A stretch of 64,000 nucleotides of DNA, from positions 4,650,101-4,714,100 of the forward strand of contig NC_003074.8 of assembly GCF_000001735.4 (NCBI RefSeq). Reading direction: 5' to 3'. The stretch's first letter is position 1, and each line of letters starts with the position of its first letter. The notes below the pieces were generated by a model. That model worked only from the letters and a program-made list of their open reading frames with translations. It had not been told where the DNA came from and made no database searches. Below, piece after piece: positions 35,744-57,189 of the stretch. Source of the DNA: Arabidopsis thaliana. Its lineage: Eukaryota; Streptophyta; Magnoliopsida; Brassicales; Brassicaceae. Made by a program: the position numbers and the translations under genes.

Positions 35744-37752
35744 TCAGAGCATAGATTTAATTCTCTCATTCTCTGTCCTAACATGGTTTCTGGTTACGTC
35801 ATCAATGGTTGGACAGCCAGAAAGGGCCATAGTAATCTCAAACTCATTTTTCAGCATATCAATCACTTTTTTCACTCCATCTTCACCCTTAGCTGCAAGC
35901 CCATAGACTATAGGCCTCCCTATCTGCATCAGCCATCCAAAAAGTGTCATTATATCATCAACAGAGAGCAACCTGTAAAATGTATGCTAAGTAGCATTCA
36001 AAGCTTACAAGAACAGCTTGTGCTCCGAGCGCCAGCGCTTTGAAAACATCTGTTCCTCGTCTTACTCCTCCATCAAGCAAAACCGGAATCCTACCTTTCA
36101 CAGCATGAACAACCTGCAGTTTCATAAGAAGACCAGTTTGTTCATCAAGAAGAATACGCTTGTTTTATAGCAAGCATTGATTGGTTTACCTCTTCTAAAA
36201 CAGTTATCGTAGCCGGGGAATAGTCGAGCTGGCGAGCCCCGTGGTTGGATACCACTATTCCATCTACACCGGCTTCAACAGCCTTAAGAGCTGCCAACAG
36301 CATCATACAAAGTTTTCTTTTATATGCCTTGGAATTTCTATAGAGTATATGCTATATATTAGACTACGAGTCTACGAGACATGGATCTTTACCGTCTTCA
36401 CGTGTGAGTAACCCTTTGACCAGAATTGGCAACTTTGTAATAGATCTTAACCATTCGATATCCTAAGATTTTGCAGTGCAAAAGATTATAAGGAATGTAT
36501 TCACATGGGAACTTTGTGTCTAATATCCAAGGAAACAAATAGAACCATTCACAAGATTTTACCTTCCAGCTTAACGAAGCATCAAATGCACTAGAGGCAA
36601 AGGCTTCAACCCCTGAACCTTCATTCTAAGAGAAGTTATCATGTTAACAACTGGTAAGGTTTAACTTTACATGAATCTTAATTCAAGCTTTTTTACTCAC
36701 AGGTCGGACTTCGGTTGAAACTAAGCCTTCAAAATTCTTCAGCTGTGGGGATATCATTCTACAGAACAAAAAAATGGAACACCATTTCAGAAAAAAAAAT
36801 TTATAAGATAGAGATAGACTAAGCAAAGTAGGAATGCTTATTCCTGCATGAAAATATCAGAGTATTACTTGTTCTTTATATCTGCTTCCCTTCTACCAAG
36901 TCTGGGAACATCAACAGTTAGAACTATAGCCTTGAATCCAGCTTTTTCAGCTCTTTTCACAATCTGAGCTGTTACATCACGTCTCTTGTACACCTATATA
37001 AGATATCAAAGCGAGTTAAGAACCGAGGCCTAAGGCCCGAACCAAAAAAGCATATTTTGGAGGAAATGAGAAAAGCAGCTAAAAATTCAGATTGTGTATT
37101 TACATATATTTGAAGAAACCGAACAGCGTTACAACTGGAAGCAACCTCCTCAATAGTGCAAGTAGACATGAATGATACTATCTGAAATCACACAACCAAA
37201 CACCATAATCATCACCTTAAAATCCAAACAATGTAAAAATGCATTCCAACAAACACCGTAGTACCATGATAGTGTTACACGCAGCTGCAGCTTTCGCTGT
37301 GGCGATTTCTCCTAACATAGATAGGAGACAAATCAAATCAATTTCCAAATCCAGCAATTGTATACAGTTGACAGAGCTAGTTATGAACATAAAACTAAAC
37401 AGACCTTTAGGATGAGCCAACTTATGCATTGCTGTTGGAGCAATCATGATGGGAGCTGAGATTGGGTAACCCAACATACTTGTAGACATATCTATGTTGC
37501 TCACATCAACAAGAACCCTAGGCCTAAACCTGTACATAAAGCACACAACACACAAACATATGACACGGTGAAATCAAGTAGATATAGCATCATATTGATA
37601 TGGATTAGTTACATGATTCTACGGAAAGCTTGGACATTTTCATTGAGAGTGTGTTGATCCTCTGCTCCTCCATTGTAGAAATCATAGTACATCTTAGGGA
37701 GGGCCTGTTTGGCCAGCTCTTGAAACTCATCCACGTTAACGATTTGATCCAT
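35744..37752 (-). CDS. HAOX1: Peroxisomal (S)-2-hydroxy-acid oxidase, FMN-dependent
   Basis: Eleven exons: 37752-37613, 37529-37405, 37311-37265, 37181-37104, 36993-36869, 36758-36701, 36625-36563, 36462-36393, 36290-36190, 36113-36009 and 35923-35744. The protein is 363 aa (AT3G14130). It is an FMN-binding TIM barrel with catalytic His252 and substrate Arg255 in SNHGARQLD, and the FMN-phosphate loops LLDGGVRRG and IGRPIVYGL. The segment MSTCTIEEV is shorter than the equivalent in photorespiratory glycolate oxidase and lacks its active-site Trp, consistent with preference for larger 2-hydroxy acids. The C-terminus SML is a weak PTS1 peroxisome signal. A 5' UTR intron is likely. It is the tandem partner of HAOX2. 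Confidence 0.96.
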
Positions 37753-38772
37753 TTATCTACAATTTCATATAAAGGAAAGAAATTTAGAATCAAAGAACAC
37801 ACTGCTTTAATAATCAACCATGCAAGAATCTTGCTCCTCTTGTCCTCTATCAAGATTAAACATCTTTAAAAGAGACCTTATCATCAAACTAATTATCCAC
37901 TACCGGACTTAATTCGTCTATGTTACTGATTTGTTTGAATTAGTATGTTCAAATCTTAATGTTACAGGAAACGACAAAAAATAGATGTATTGGCTGCGAT
38001 CATTAAGGGACTCAGAACTAAAACCATTGTAGAAGTAGAAGTTGATTTTAGAAGTACTTACATATCTGAAAGAACCCAGTAAAAGATACAGAAACCAGTT
38101 TAAGTCTCTGGTAAACAAAGAAATTAGATATCTTTTAGCTTTATGAAATCTGGAAATGACAGGGAAAAAAGAACACGAGAACAGAGTCGGTCCTGTCGGA
38201 GACCAAGACAGAAAACGACAAAACACCTGCTAACCCTCTAAGTCGTCTAGAGTCTTTGCCCACAGTAAACGTTGACTATTCAACTCAATGAGGACGTGGC
38301 GTACCGAGTCATCATCATTTCAGAGAGCCATTTTCCAACGGGAGCTTTTATTTCTTCTCTTCTGACACCAATGCTCAGTCTCAGAGACCGAAGCGTTTCT
38401 TGAAAAGTTGCAAATTTTTACCTCAGAACATATATGTCTATAAAAATGGCAACGACCAATTACTCAATGGTCATGCCTATGTTCCGCGACGAATCACGGG
38501 GAAGCCTCTAATGTGTATCGTCGTCGTCAGAGAATAGAAAGCCCGGTAGTTATATTATATAATGTCATCTTTTTTAAGTGTTTTTGTGTGTTTTTAAACC
38601 CTTTTTTTGAATCCTTTGATTATTCTTACCTTTGTAACTTTGTTGCGTGCTAATGTTATGGTGGTGATTAGATCTTCATTGGTAATTTACAAGTTGCAGT
38701 TGATAGGTCTTCTTTGTATGAATCTTCTGATTACAGTTCATTTGTCGCTAGAGAATGTTTGAACAAGGATAG
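37753..38772. promoter_or_regulatory. Divergent HAOX1 / 2OG-oxygenase region, including a decayed oxygenase first exon
   Basis: The HAOX1 leader and its probable 5' UTR intron lie left of about 38240. From about 38480 the sequence aligns by eye with exon 1 of the intact paralogue at 43395, but its ATG is ACG here (about 38489). The counterpart of the exon 1 donor is GTAGTT near 38544. Exon 2 homology resumes near 38694. No in-frame ATG leads into the downstream frame. Confidence 0.6.
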
Positions 38773-39400
38773 TGCTATGAAGCCTTACGACATATTGTGG
38801 AACTGAGGAGTTTGATAAATTTCTCGTTGTCTTGCCAGGAGCATGTGTCTTACAGCATTTTTGAGAAGGATGAGCATTTTAGTGTTGAAGATCATTATAC
38901 TGCAGGAAACTCTTCAAATGAAAGCAACACGAGACCTTCTGACATCTTCCTCAAGAAGAAGCTGGTGGGACTAAACCCCTCCATTCTGCAACTAAACAGA
39001 GAAAAGAGGAAAGCAACTTTGAAGTTTTCTGGAGATAACAAGGATATTTTACAATCTACTTTGTCTAGCTCAAAGAACATAAATCTTAGTGGTGGTTTGT
39101 TTGTCTCTAGAGAATATGAGAACAAGTATGTGAAGTTTGGCGCTAGAATGCGTTGTGATCTTGTGAATAGGATGAAAGATGTTACGTTGGCTTGGCATGA
39201 GTCTGTGTCTTCTACAAGTGATAAAAATGTTGAGCTTTCTAGTGTTGAGAATCATAAGATAGCTCCAAAGGCTGATGGGCCAGGGAACTCTTCAAATGAA
39301 AGCTCCTCAAGTCCTTTTGATATCTTCCTCAAGAAGAAGGTGATGAGACTAAAACCCTCCTTTCTGGAACTGAACAGAGAAAAAAAGAAAGCAGCTAAGG
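38738..39400 (+). repeat. Internal duplication of a ~360-nt coding module in the first 2OG oxygenase
   Basis: Module A (about 38738-39087) and module B (about 39094-39400) encode parallel series: a SCQE/AWHE motif, AGNSSNES/PGNSSNES, and DIFLKKKLVGLNPSILQLNREK versus DIFLKKKVMRLKPSFLELNREK. Offsets are 360 nt at the first motif and 378 nt at the second, so frame is kept. The intact paralogue has only one module. Confidence 0.85.
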
Positions 39401-40304
39401 GTTTCAGTGGAATTGTTATTAGACCTGGAATGGTACTTCTCAAGAACTACTTGTCAATCAATAATCAAGTAAGTACTCTCTCTCACTATTTCTGTGTTTA
39501 TGTGTTTATCTGATCTTATATGCATCATTTGAGCTTTCTCTGTTTCTTAAAAATGCTTGTAGGTGATGATTGTGAACAAATGTCGTCAACTTGGTTTGGG
39601 TGAAGGAGGCTTCTATCAACCTGGTTTTCAAGATGGCGGGTTGTTGCATTTGAAAATGATGTGCCTTGGCAAAAACTGGGACTGTCAAACGCGTCGATAT
39701 GGAGAGATTCGACCAATTGATGGTTCTGTTCCGCCTCGAATTCCCGTTGAATTCAGTCAGCTTGTTGAGAAAGCAATTAAAGAATCAAAGTCCCTAGTTG
39801 CTACAAATTCAAATGAGACAAAGGGAGGAGATGAAATACCACTTTTGTTGCCTGACATATGTGTTGTTAACTTCTACACATCCACCGGGAAACTTGGTCT
39901 CCATCAGGTTAGTGTTTACGACAAAACAAGTTTTGATTTCTTAAAGTATAAAGGTGGTTACCTCAATACAGTATCGTAAGAATTGCTCTTCATTGTATTA
40001 TTGTTCTTTTAAGTTTCTGCATCATCAACTTATTGAATCCTTCATGGCTCAGGACAAAGGGGAGAGCAAAAAGTCCCTCCGGAAAGGATTGCCTATTGTA
40101 TCATTTTCTATTGGAGATTCAGCCGAATTCTTGTATGGTGATCAGAAGGATGTTGACAAGGCAGACACGTTAATCTTGGAGTCTGGAGATGTTCTAATAT
40201 TCGGTGAAAGATCAAGAAATGTCTTCCATGGCGTCAGATCAATTCGTAAGATACTGCCCCCAAGGCTCTTCTTCAGGAAACAAATCTTCAACCAGGTCGT
40301 CTGA
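38773..40304 (+). CDS. AlkB-like 2OG-Fe(II) oxygenase, first copy (AT3G14140 type), probably decaying
   Basis: Readable frame: about 38773-39468, 39563-39907 and 40053-40304. The true start is not identifiable: the frame is open from 38773 with no ATG before about 39148, and the ATG used by the paralogue is ACG here. The Fe-ligand HxD (LHQDKGES, across the exon 3/4 junction) and distal His (NVFHGVRS) are kept. One missing base near 40250, relative to the paralogue, shifts frame and replaces the C-terminal RPGRLNLTFRQY, which should bind 2-oxoglutarate, with an unrelated tail ending at 40304. The 5' part carries an internal module duplication. AlkB-family enzymes oxidatively demethylate nucleic acids. 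This copy may be a pseudogene or make an inactive protein; RNA evidence would decide. Confidence 0.7.
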
Positions 40305-40566
40305 ATTTAACTTTTAGGCAGTACTAGAGATAGGATCAAACTCATGATTGATGCTGCAGCTCTTTCCTTTATATTTATATTTTATGCACTAACCACATCA
40401 TTGTGTCAGACAAGCATTCAATATGTTTATCATATGTACTTTTCAAAAGATGAGTGTTGAATTGAATCCATGCTTCAGTCCTTGTTCTTCTAACATGGCT
40501 GCTGGTTGCCACGGTTCTTCAGCTGTCTGATTAAGTTTCTCAGACCATATCTGTTGGTTTTTTGGA

Positions 40567-42579
40567 TCAGAGCATAGAGTGAAGTCTCTCATTCTCTGTC
40601 CTAACATGGTTTCTGGTTATGTCATCAATGGTTGGACAACCAGAAAGAGCCATAGTAATCTCAAACTCATTCTTTAACATATCAATCACTTTTTTCACTC
40701 CATCTTCACCCTTAGCTGCAAGCCCATAGATTATAGGCCTCCCTATCTGCATCAGCCAACCAGAAAGTGTCATAATACCAACAGAGAGCAACCTGAAAAT
40801 TGTATGCTAGATAGCATTGAAAGCTTACAAGAACAGCTTGTGCTCCAAGTGCCAGGGCTTTGAAAACATCTGTCCCTCGTCTTACTCCTCCATCAAGCAA
40901 AACCGGAATCCTACCTCTAACAACTTGAACAACCTGTAGTAGTGTAGTACCATAAGAAGACTTGTTTGTTCATTGAGAAGAATAAGCTTGTTTAAAAGCA
41001 AGCTTTGATTGGTTTACCTCTTCTAAAACAGTTATTGTAGCAGGGGAATAGTCGAGCTGGCGACCCCCATGGTTAGATACAATTATTCCATCTACACCAG
41101 CTTCAACAGCCTTAAGAGCTGCATTGAGAAAAGTCTCTTATATGCCTTGAAGTTTCAAGATTGTTTGATACGGGCAATATATATCATGAGTATGAGACAA
41201 GAATCACACCGTCTTCTCGGGTGAGTATCCCTTTGACCAGAATAGGTAACTCTGTAATAGATCTTAACCATTCAATGTCCTAAAATTTTGCAGTGAAAAT
41301 GTTATAAGAATTTCCCTCACATTGTCATGGCTCATGGGAACTTTTTGTTAAGTAATCAAGGAATAAAGATTGATTTCAGTATTTCACCTTCCAGCTAAAT
41401 GAAGCATCAAATGCACGAGAGGCGAAGGCTTGTACCCCTGAACCTTTACTCTGAAAAAAGTTATCACGTCAACAACTGGTAAGGTTTCACTTTTACATGA
41501 ACCTTAATTCAAGCTCTACTTACAGGTCGGACTTCGGTTGAAAATAAACCTTCGAAATTCTTCAGCTGCGGGGATATCATTCTATAGAATAAAAATGAAA
41601 CTTCATTTCATAAACTACATTTTATAAGATAGGGAAGCTTATTCCTGCAAGATATAAGTTCCCAAAAACTCAGAGTAATGGAGAGTGTTACTTGTTCTTT
41701 ATATCAGCTTCCCTTCTACCAAGTCTAGGAACATCAACAGTCAGAACTATGGCCTTAAACCCAGCTTTCTCAGCTCTTTTCACCACCTGAGCAGTTATGT
41801 CCCGTCTCTTGTACACCTATAAAAGATATCAGAGCGAATTAAGAACCGAGGCCTAAATCCTACAATAAGGAAGTACAATTTAAGGATAAGTAAAGCAGGT
41901 GTAAATTAAAGACTGTGTAACTTACATATATTTGAAGAAACCGAACAGCGTTACAACTGGAAGCAATCTCCTCAAAAGTGCATGAAGACATGTATGATAC
42001 TATCTGAAATTCACAGAACAATTAAAAAGAAACTCTATTCATCACCTTAAAACCAAAAAAGTGTACAAAACATGTATTACACTAAACAACCCCTTAGTAC
42101 CATGATAGTATTACACGCAGCTGCAGCTTTCGCAGTAGCGGTTTCTCCTAACATAAAAGACAATCAAACTAATCTTCTGAATCCAACAACTGCATACCGT
42201 TAACAGAATTTATGAAGATAGACTAGATAAACCTTCAGGATGAGCCAACTTATGATTTCCTGTTGGAGCAATCATGATTGGAGCAGAGATAGGGTAACCC
42301 AATATTTTGGTAGACATATCTATTTTGCTCACATCAACGAGAACCCTCGGCCTAAACCTGAAAATCAAGCACATGTAAAAGAGGAAATCACAACAAGGTT
42401 ATAGTGTTACCAAAAAGGCAATGGATATGGACTAGTTACATGATTCTACGGAAAGCTTGGACATTTTCATTGAGAGTGTGTTGATCCTCTGCTCCTCCAT
42501 TGTAGAAATCATAGTACATCTTAGGGAGGGCTTGTTTAGCCAGCTCTTGAAACTCATCCACATTAACGATTTGATCCAT
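40567..42579 (-). CDS. HAOX2: Peroxisomal (S)-2-hydroxy-acid oxidase, second tandem copy
   Basis: Eleven exons: 42579-42440, 42357-42233, 42147-42101, 42003-41926, 41816-41692, 41581-41524, 41450-41388, 41279-41210, 41118-41018, 40933-40829 and 40746-40567. The protein is 363 aa (AT3G14150), with the same exon lengths as HAOX1. The first 46 residues appear identical to HAOX1. Active-site SNHGGRQLD keeps the catalytic His and Arg but has Gly where HAOX1 has Ala. The same glycolate-oxidase Trp is missing. The C-terminus is SML, a weak PTS1. A 5' UTR intron is supported by donor CAG/GTAAGT at 42830 and an acceptor at 42589. Literature assigns preference for longer 2-hydroxy acids. Confidence 0.96.
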
Positions 42580-43394
42580 CTAATCTATCTACAGTATCAC
42601 ACATAAAGGAAAGAAATTACGAATCAAACAACATTACTAGCTCTACCAGAAACTAAAACAGAAATCTTTCAGGGGCGTTGATTCGCCAACTTTACTAATT
42701 TGCCTGTAATAGTGAGTTTTTAAATTACAAAAATAAATATATTGGCTGCGGTCACTACTAAGAGGCTCAGAACAAAAAGAAGTAAAAACACTCACTACAT
42801 AAGAGTTGATCGTAGAAGTTACTCACTTACCTGAAGAAGCCAGCAGAAGAAAACCAGAAGCAGAACCAAGAATGTCAGGCTAACTTTTTCAAGTCTCTAG
42901 TAAATGAAACCGAATAAGATAAGGGAAGTCAAACACTGTCTGTCGGGGAAATAATTCTTGATCTTGATCTTTACGGGCCCGGTCGATGACAAAATACGAC
43001 GAAATCTACTCTTGTCGCTTTTGTAAGATGTAAATATGTAATGACACAGTACTACTCTACTAACTCGCCTAGCCTGTCGTTACAGAAAAGGATTTCAGCC
43101 CATGGGCTTTACTATGATAAATTCATCAGCCCAAAATAATTCGGACACATCTGAACCACGTGTCAGCTTATACAACGATGACATGGCATGCTGAGTCAGC
43201 ACCGCCAAAGATGGTGCACGACGACCGGAGAGTTTTTACTAACTTGTACACGAAATTGGGTCAGAAACCCAAGAGTCTCTCTTGCACAAAAAACTGTCTG
43301 TAAAAGGGAGTGGGCATCATCGTTGACGCTTCAGTTGTAGTACTTTAACCTGCTAAAGTTACAGTCTTTTCAAAAGAGCCTGCGAGTGAAATCG
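42580..43394. promoter_or_regulatory. Divergent promoter HAOX2 (-) / 2OG oxygenase (+)
   Basis: The HAOX2 5' UTR intron is 42589-42830 and its first leader exon lies just right of it. The oxygenase leader begins somewhere near 43300. No reading frame of note occurs. Confidence 0.6.
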
Positions 43395-45098
43395 ATGAAT
43401 CACAGCGAAGCTAGGGGTTCCGGTGGCCATAAGGGTTATCGGGGACGTTCTCAAGCATCTGAGCAATGGGTTCCGGTACTTATACTTGATTGTCGTCTCG
43501 TATTCTTGTGTTAATTCATTTCTGTTTTTGAAATTGGAGTCCCTGGATTAGCCCTTTACTTGTTGCGCGCTATTGGTATGGTTGATAAGCTGATTGTTTC
43601 CTTTGTAATGTATACAGGTTGCAGCTGATGATAAGTCTTTGGAAGATTCTTCTGGTAATAGGGTTAGGGGATCTCAAGGGAAAGGAAGAAGTAGAACATC
43701 GTGGTCTCCTAGAAATAGTTATGGGCGTGGTAACGATGAACACAGTCCAGTGCAAGCGTACGTTAACAAGTCCAATGTGGGATTTGTGGAAAAGGGAGTT
43801 CAACAGGATAGAAAGTCCCTAGAGGATGGAATTGGTTCTACTAAGCAACCTGATGATGGTGCTGCTGCTGGAGATAACAAGGCTGTTTTGCAATCAAAGA
43901 GCACAAATGTCAGTGGAGGTTCGTTTGTCTCTAGTGAATGTGAGGACAAGGATGGCGCTAAAATGTATTGTGATCTTGTGAATAGGGTGAATGATGTTAC
44001 GTTGTCTTGCCAGGAGTCTGTGTCTTCTACAGTTGTTCAGAAGGTTGAGCTTTCTAGTGTTGAGGATCAAAAGAGTGCTCCAAAGGCTGATGGGGCAGGG
44101 AACTCTTCAAATGAAAGCAGTACGAGACATTTTGATATCTTTCTCGAGAAGAAGGGGATAGTACTCAAGCCCAACCTTCTGGTTCTGAGCAGAGAAAAGA
44201 AGAAAGCAGCTAAAGGGTACAGTGGAACTGTTATTAGACCTGGAATGGTACTTCTCAAGAACTACTTGTCAATCAATGATCAAGTAATTACTCTCTATCT
44301 CTCTATCTCTCCCCTGTTTCCCTCTTTATGCGTGTGTTTGCCTTTGTATCTGAACTTATTTGTATCATTGTGCTTCTTTTTTTCTTCAAATTGTGTGTAG
44401 GTAATGATTGTGAACAAATGCCGTCGGCTGGGTTTGGGTGAAGGTGGCTTCTATCAACCAGGTTACAGGGATGAAGCAAAATTGCATTTGAAAATGATGT
44501 GCCTTGGCAAAAACTGGGACCCTGAAACATCTCGATATGGAGAAACTCGACCATTTGATGGTTCTACTGCGCCAAGAATTCCTGCTGAATTCAATCAGTT
44601 TGTTGAGAAAGCAGTTAAAGAATCACAGTCCCTAGCGGCCTCAAATTCAAAGCAGACAAAGGGAGGAGATGAAATACCATTTATGTTACCTGACATCTGT
44701 ATTGTTAACTTCTACTCATCCACCGGGAGACTTGGTCTCCATCAGGTCAGTATTTCAAACAACTTCTTGATATCATGAAGCTCAAAGGTTGTATCATGAG
44801 TTTCAAATCCTTGATGTTTCAGGACAAAGATGAGAGCGAAAATTCCATCCGGAAGGGATTACCTGTTGTTTCATTTTCTATTGGAGATTCAGCCGAGTTC
44901 TTGTATGGTGATCAGAGGGATGAAGACAAGGCAGAAACGTTAACCTTGGAGTCTGGAGATGTTCTATTATTCGGTGGAAGATCAAGAAAAGTCTTCCATG
45001 GCGTCAGATCAATTCGTAAGGATACTGCCCCCAAGGCTCTTCTTCAGGAAACAAGTCTCCGACCAGGTCGTCTGAATTTGACTTTTAGGCAGTATTAG
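43395..45098 (+). CDS. AlkB-like 2OG-Fe(II) oxygenase, intact copy (AT3G14160 type)
   Basis: Four exons: 43395-43475, 43618-44283, 44401-44745 and 44823-45098, giving 455 aa. Residues 1 to about 220 are polar and low-complexity, with GHKGYRGRSQ and Ser/Lys-rich stretches, and look disordered. The AlkB domain starts at YSGTVIRPGMVLLKNYL. It contains LGLGEGGFYQPGY, the iron ligands HxD (LHQDKDES) and distal His (KVFHGVRS), and ends with RPGRLNLTFRQY, whose RxNxTFR arginines bind 2-oxoglutarate. The family demethylates N-alkylated bases in DNA or RNA. I believe the locus is listed among the ALKBH1-like genes, but am not sure enough to assign a symbol. Substrate is unknown. Confidence 0.92.
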
Positions 45099-45264
45099 CC
45101 CAAAGCTAGAAACTTTGGCAATGCATCTAGAGCTGTCACCTGCTTTTGTTCTTTCGGTAACAAGAAGAAACAAATCTTCGCAGAAATCTATCTTCTTGAC
45201 AAATTTGTTTTTTTGTTTCCGATTATATGCAAGAACCTCCACACACGGTCTGTGTTGTATTATA

Positions 45265-45475
45265 AGGTCTTGGTAATATGATTATCCTTTGGTTTTCCTC
45301 TTTCTTCTCCAGAATTGCTGCATGGATCCAGTATCTATCTCTTCTTCTAAATTAGATTGTTCTGATTTGTTTTAAAATCACTGTTTCTCATTTTATTTAT
45401 CTCTTCTGTCTACCATTTCCTCCAACCCATTCTACCTTTTCAACTTTGTAAGAATTGCAGAAGATTTTGTGAGTC
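45265..45475 (-). pseudogene. Relic of the neighbouring DUF936 gene (last-exon fragment)
   Basis: The plus-strand text here follows 46175-46400 (last exon of the DUF936 gene, read antisense) through several blocks: TAATATGATTATC, TTTCTTCTCC, ATCCAGTATCTA, TTCTTCTGT-like and AACCCATTCTA. Many indels and substitutions separate the blocks, and no frame survives. It is flanked on the left by the intact oxygenase and on the right by an oxygenase relic. Confidence 0.8.
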
Positions 45476-45562
45476 TGGTTGAAATTGTACTTGTCTTGTT
45501 TTCCTCTTGAGTCTAGTCAGTTAAGGTGGGGGGACCATTCTCAGTGCCCAGGAGGGTAGAAA

Positions 45563-45690
45563 CTCAAGAAGATGCGATAACATTTGTCACCTGACATCCA
45601 TCTCGTAAACTTCTACTCCTCCATCGGATACTTGTTCTCTATAAGGTTAGTGTATACGGCCACAGCTTCAGGGTTTCATGAAGACAGTGT
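45563..45690 (+). pseudogene. Relic of 2OG-oxygenase exon 3 and its following intron start
   Basis: The sequence parallels the end of oxygenase exon 3 (about 44668-44760 and 39828-39925). CACCTGACATC, AACTTCTACTC and TCCATCGG align, followed by AAGGTTAGTGTATACG matching the donor and intron start of the first copy (CAGGTTAGTGTTTACG). The frame is lost. This makes a third, nearly erased copy of this oxygenase. Confidence 0.8.
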
Positions 45691-46014
45691 AGTTGTTGTC
45701 TCGAGTAATATATTTCTAAAAAAAGAATTTGTCGTTCCTTCATATATGTGATCTTTGAATCATCTTAGGTTGGTTCCATGTGTCATTGTCAAACATATGT
45801 GCCAAGTGATCTTTGTCAAACCTTAAAATCGTTTCGCAGAACCACAGAAACTAGGCTTCATTATATATGCATATGTCTGGTTTCTTTTTCAATTATACAC
45901 AATAAATAAGCGCACACAATGTATATAGCTTATCTTCTAGTTTGATGTGTAAAGTTAATTCATTGCTGCTAGGCAACTTATCACACCATATCAGTTGTAT
46001 TTTCCATCACGTGG

Positions 46015-57189
<11,175 letters not shown>

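Larger units (their letters stand above)
35744..45098. repeat. Tandem duplication of an inverted gene pair (HAOX - / 2OG oxygenase +)
   Basis: Unit 1 is HAOX1 plus the 2OG oxygenase at 38773-40304; unit 2 is HAOX2 plus the 2OG oxygenase at 43395-45098. The offset is 4823 bp at the HAOX stop codons, 4827 bp at their start codons and 4838 bp at oxygenase exon 3. All eleven HAOX exons have identical lengths in the two units, and oxygenase exon 3 is 345 nt in both. Introns differ by small indels. Confidence 0.95.
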
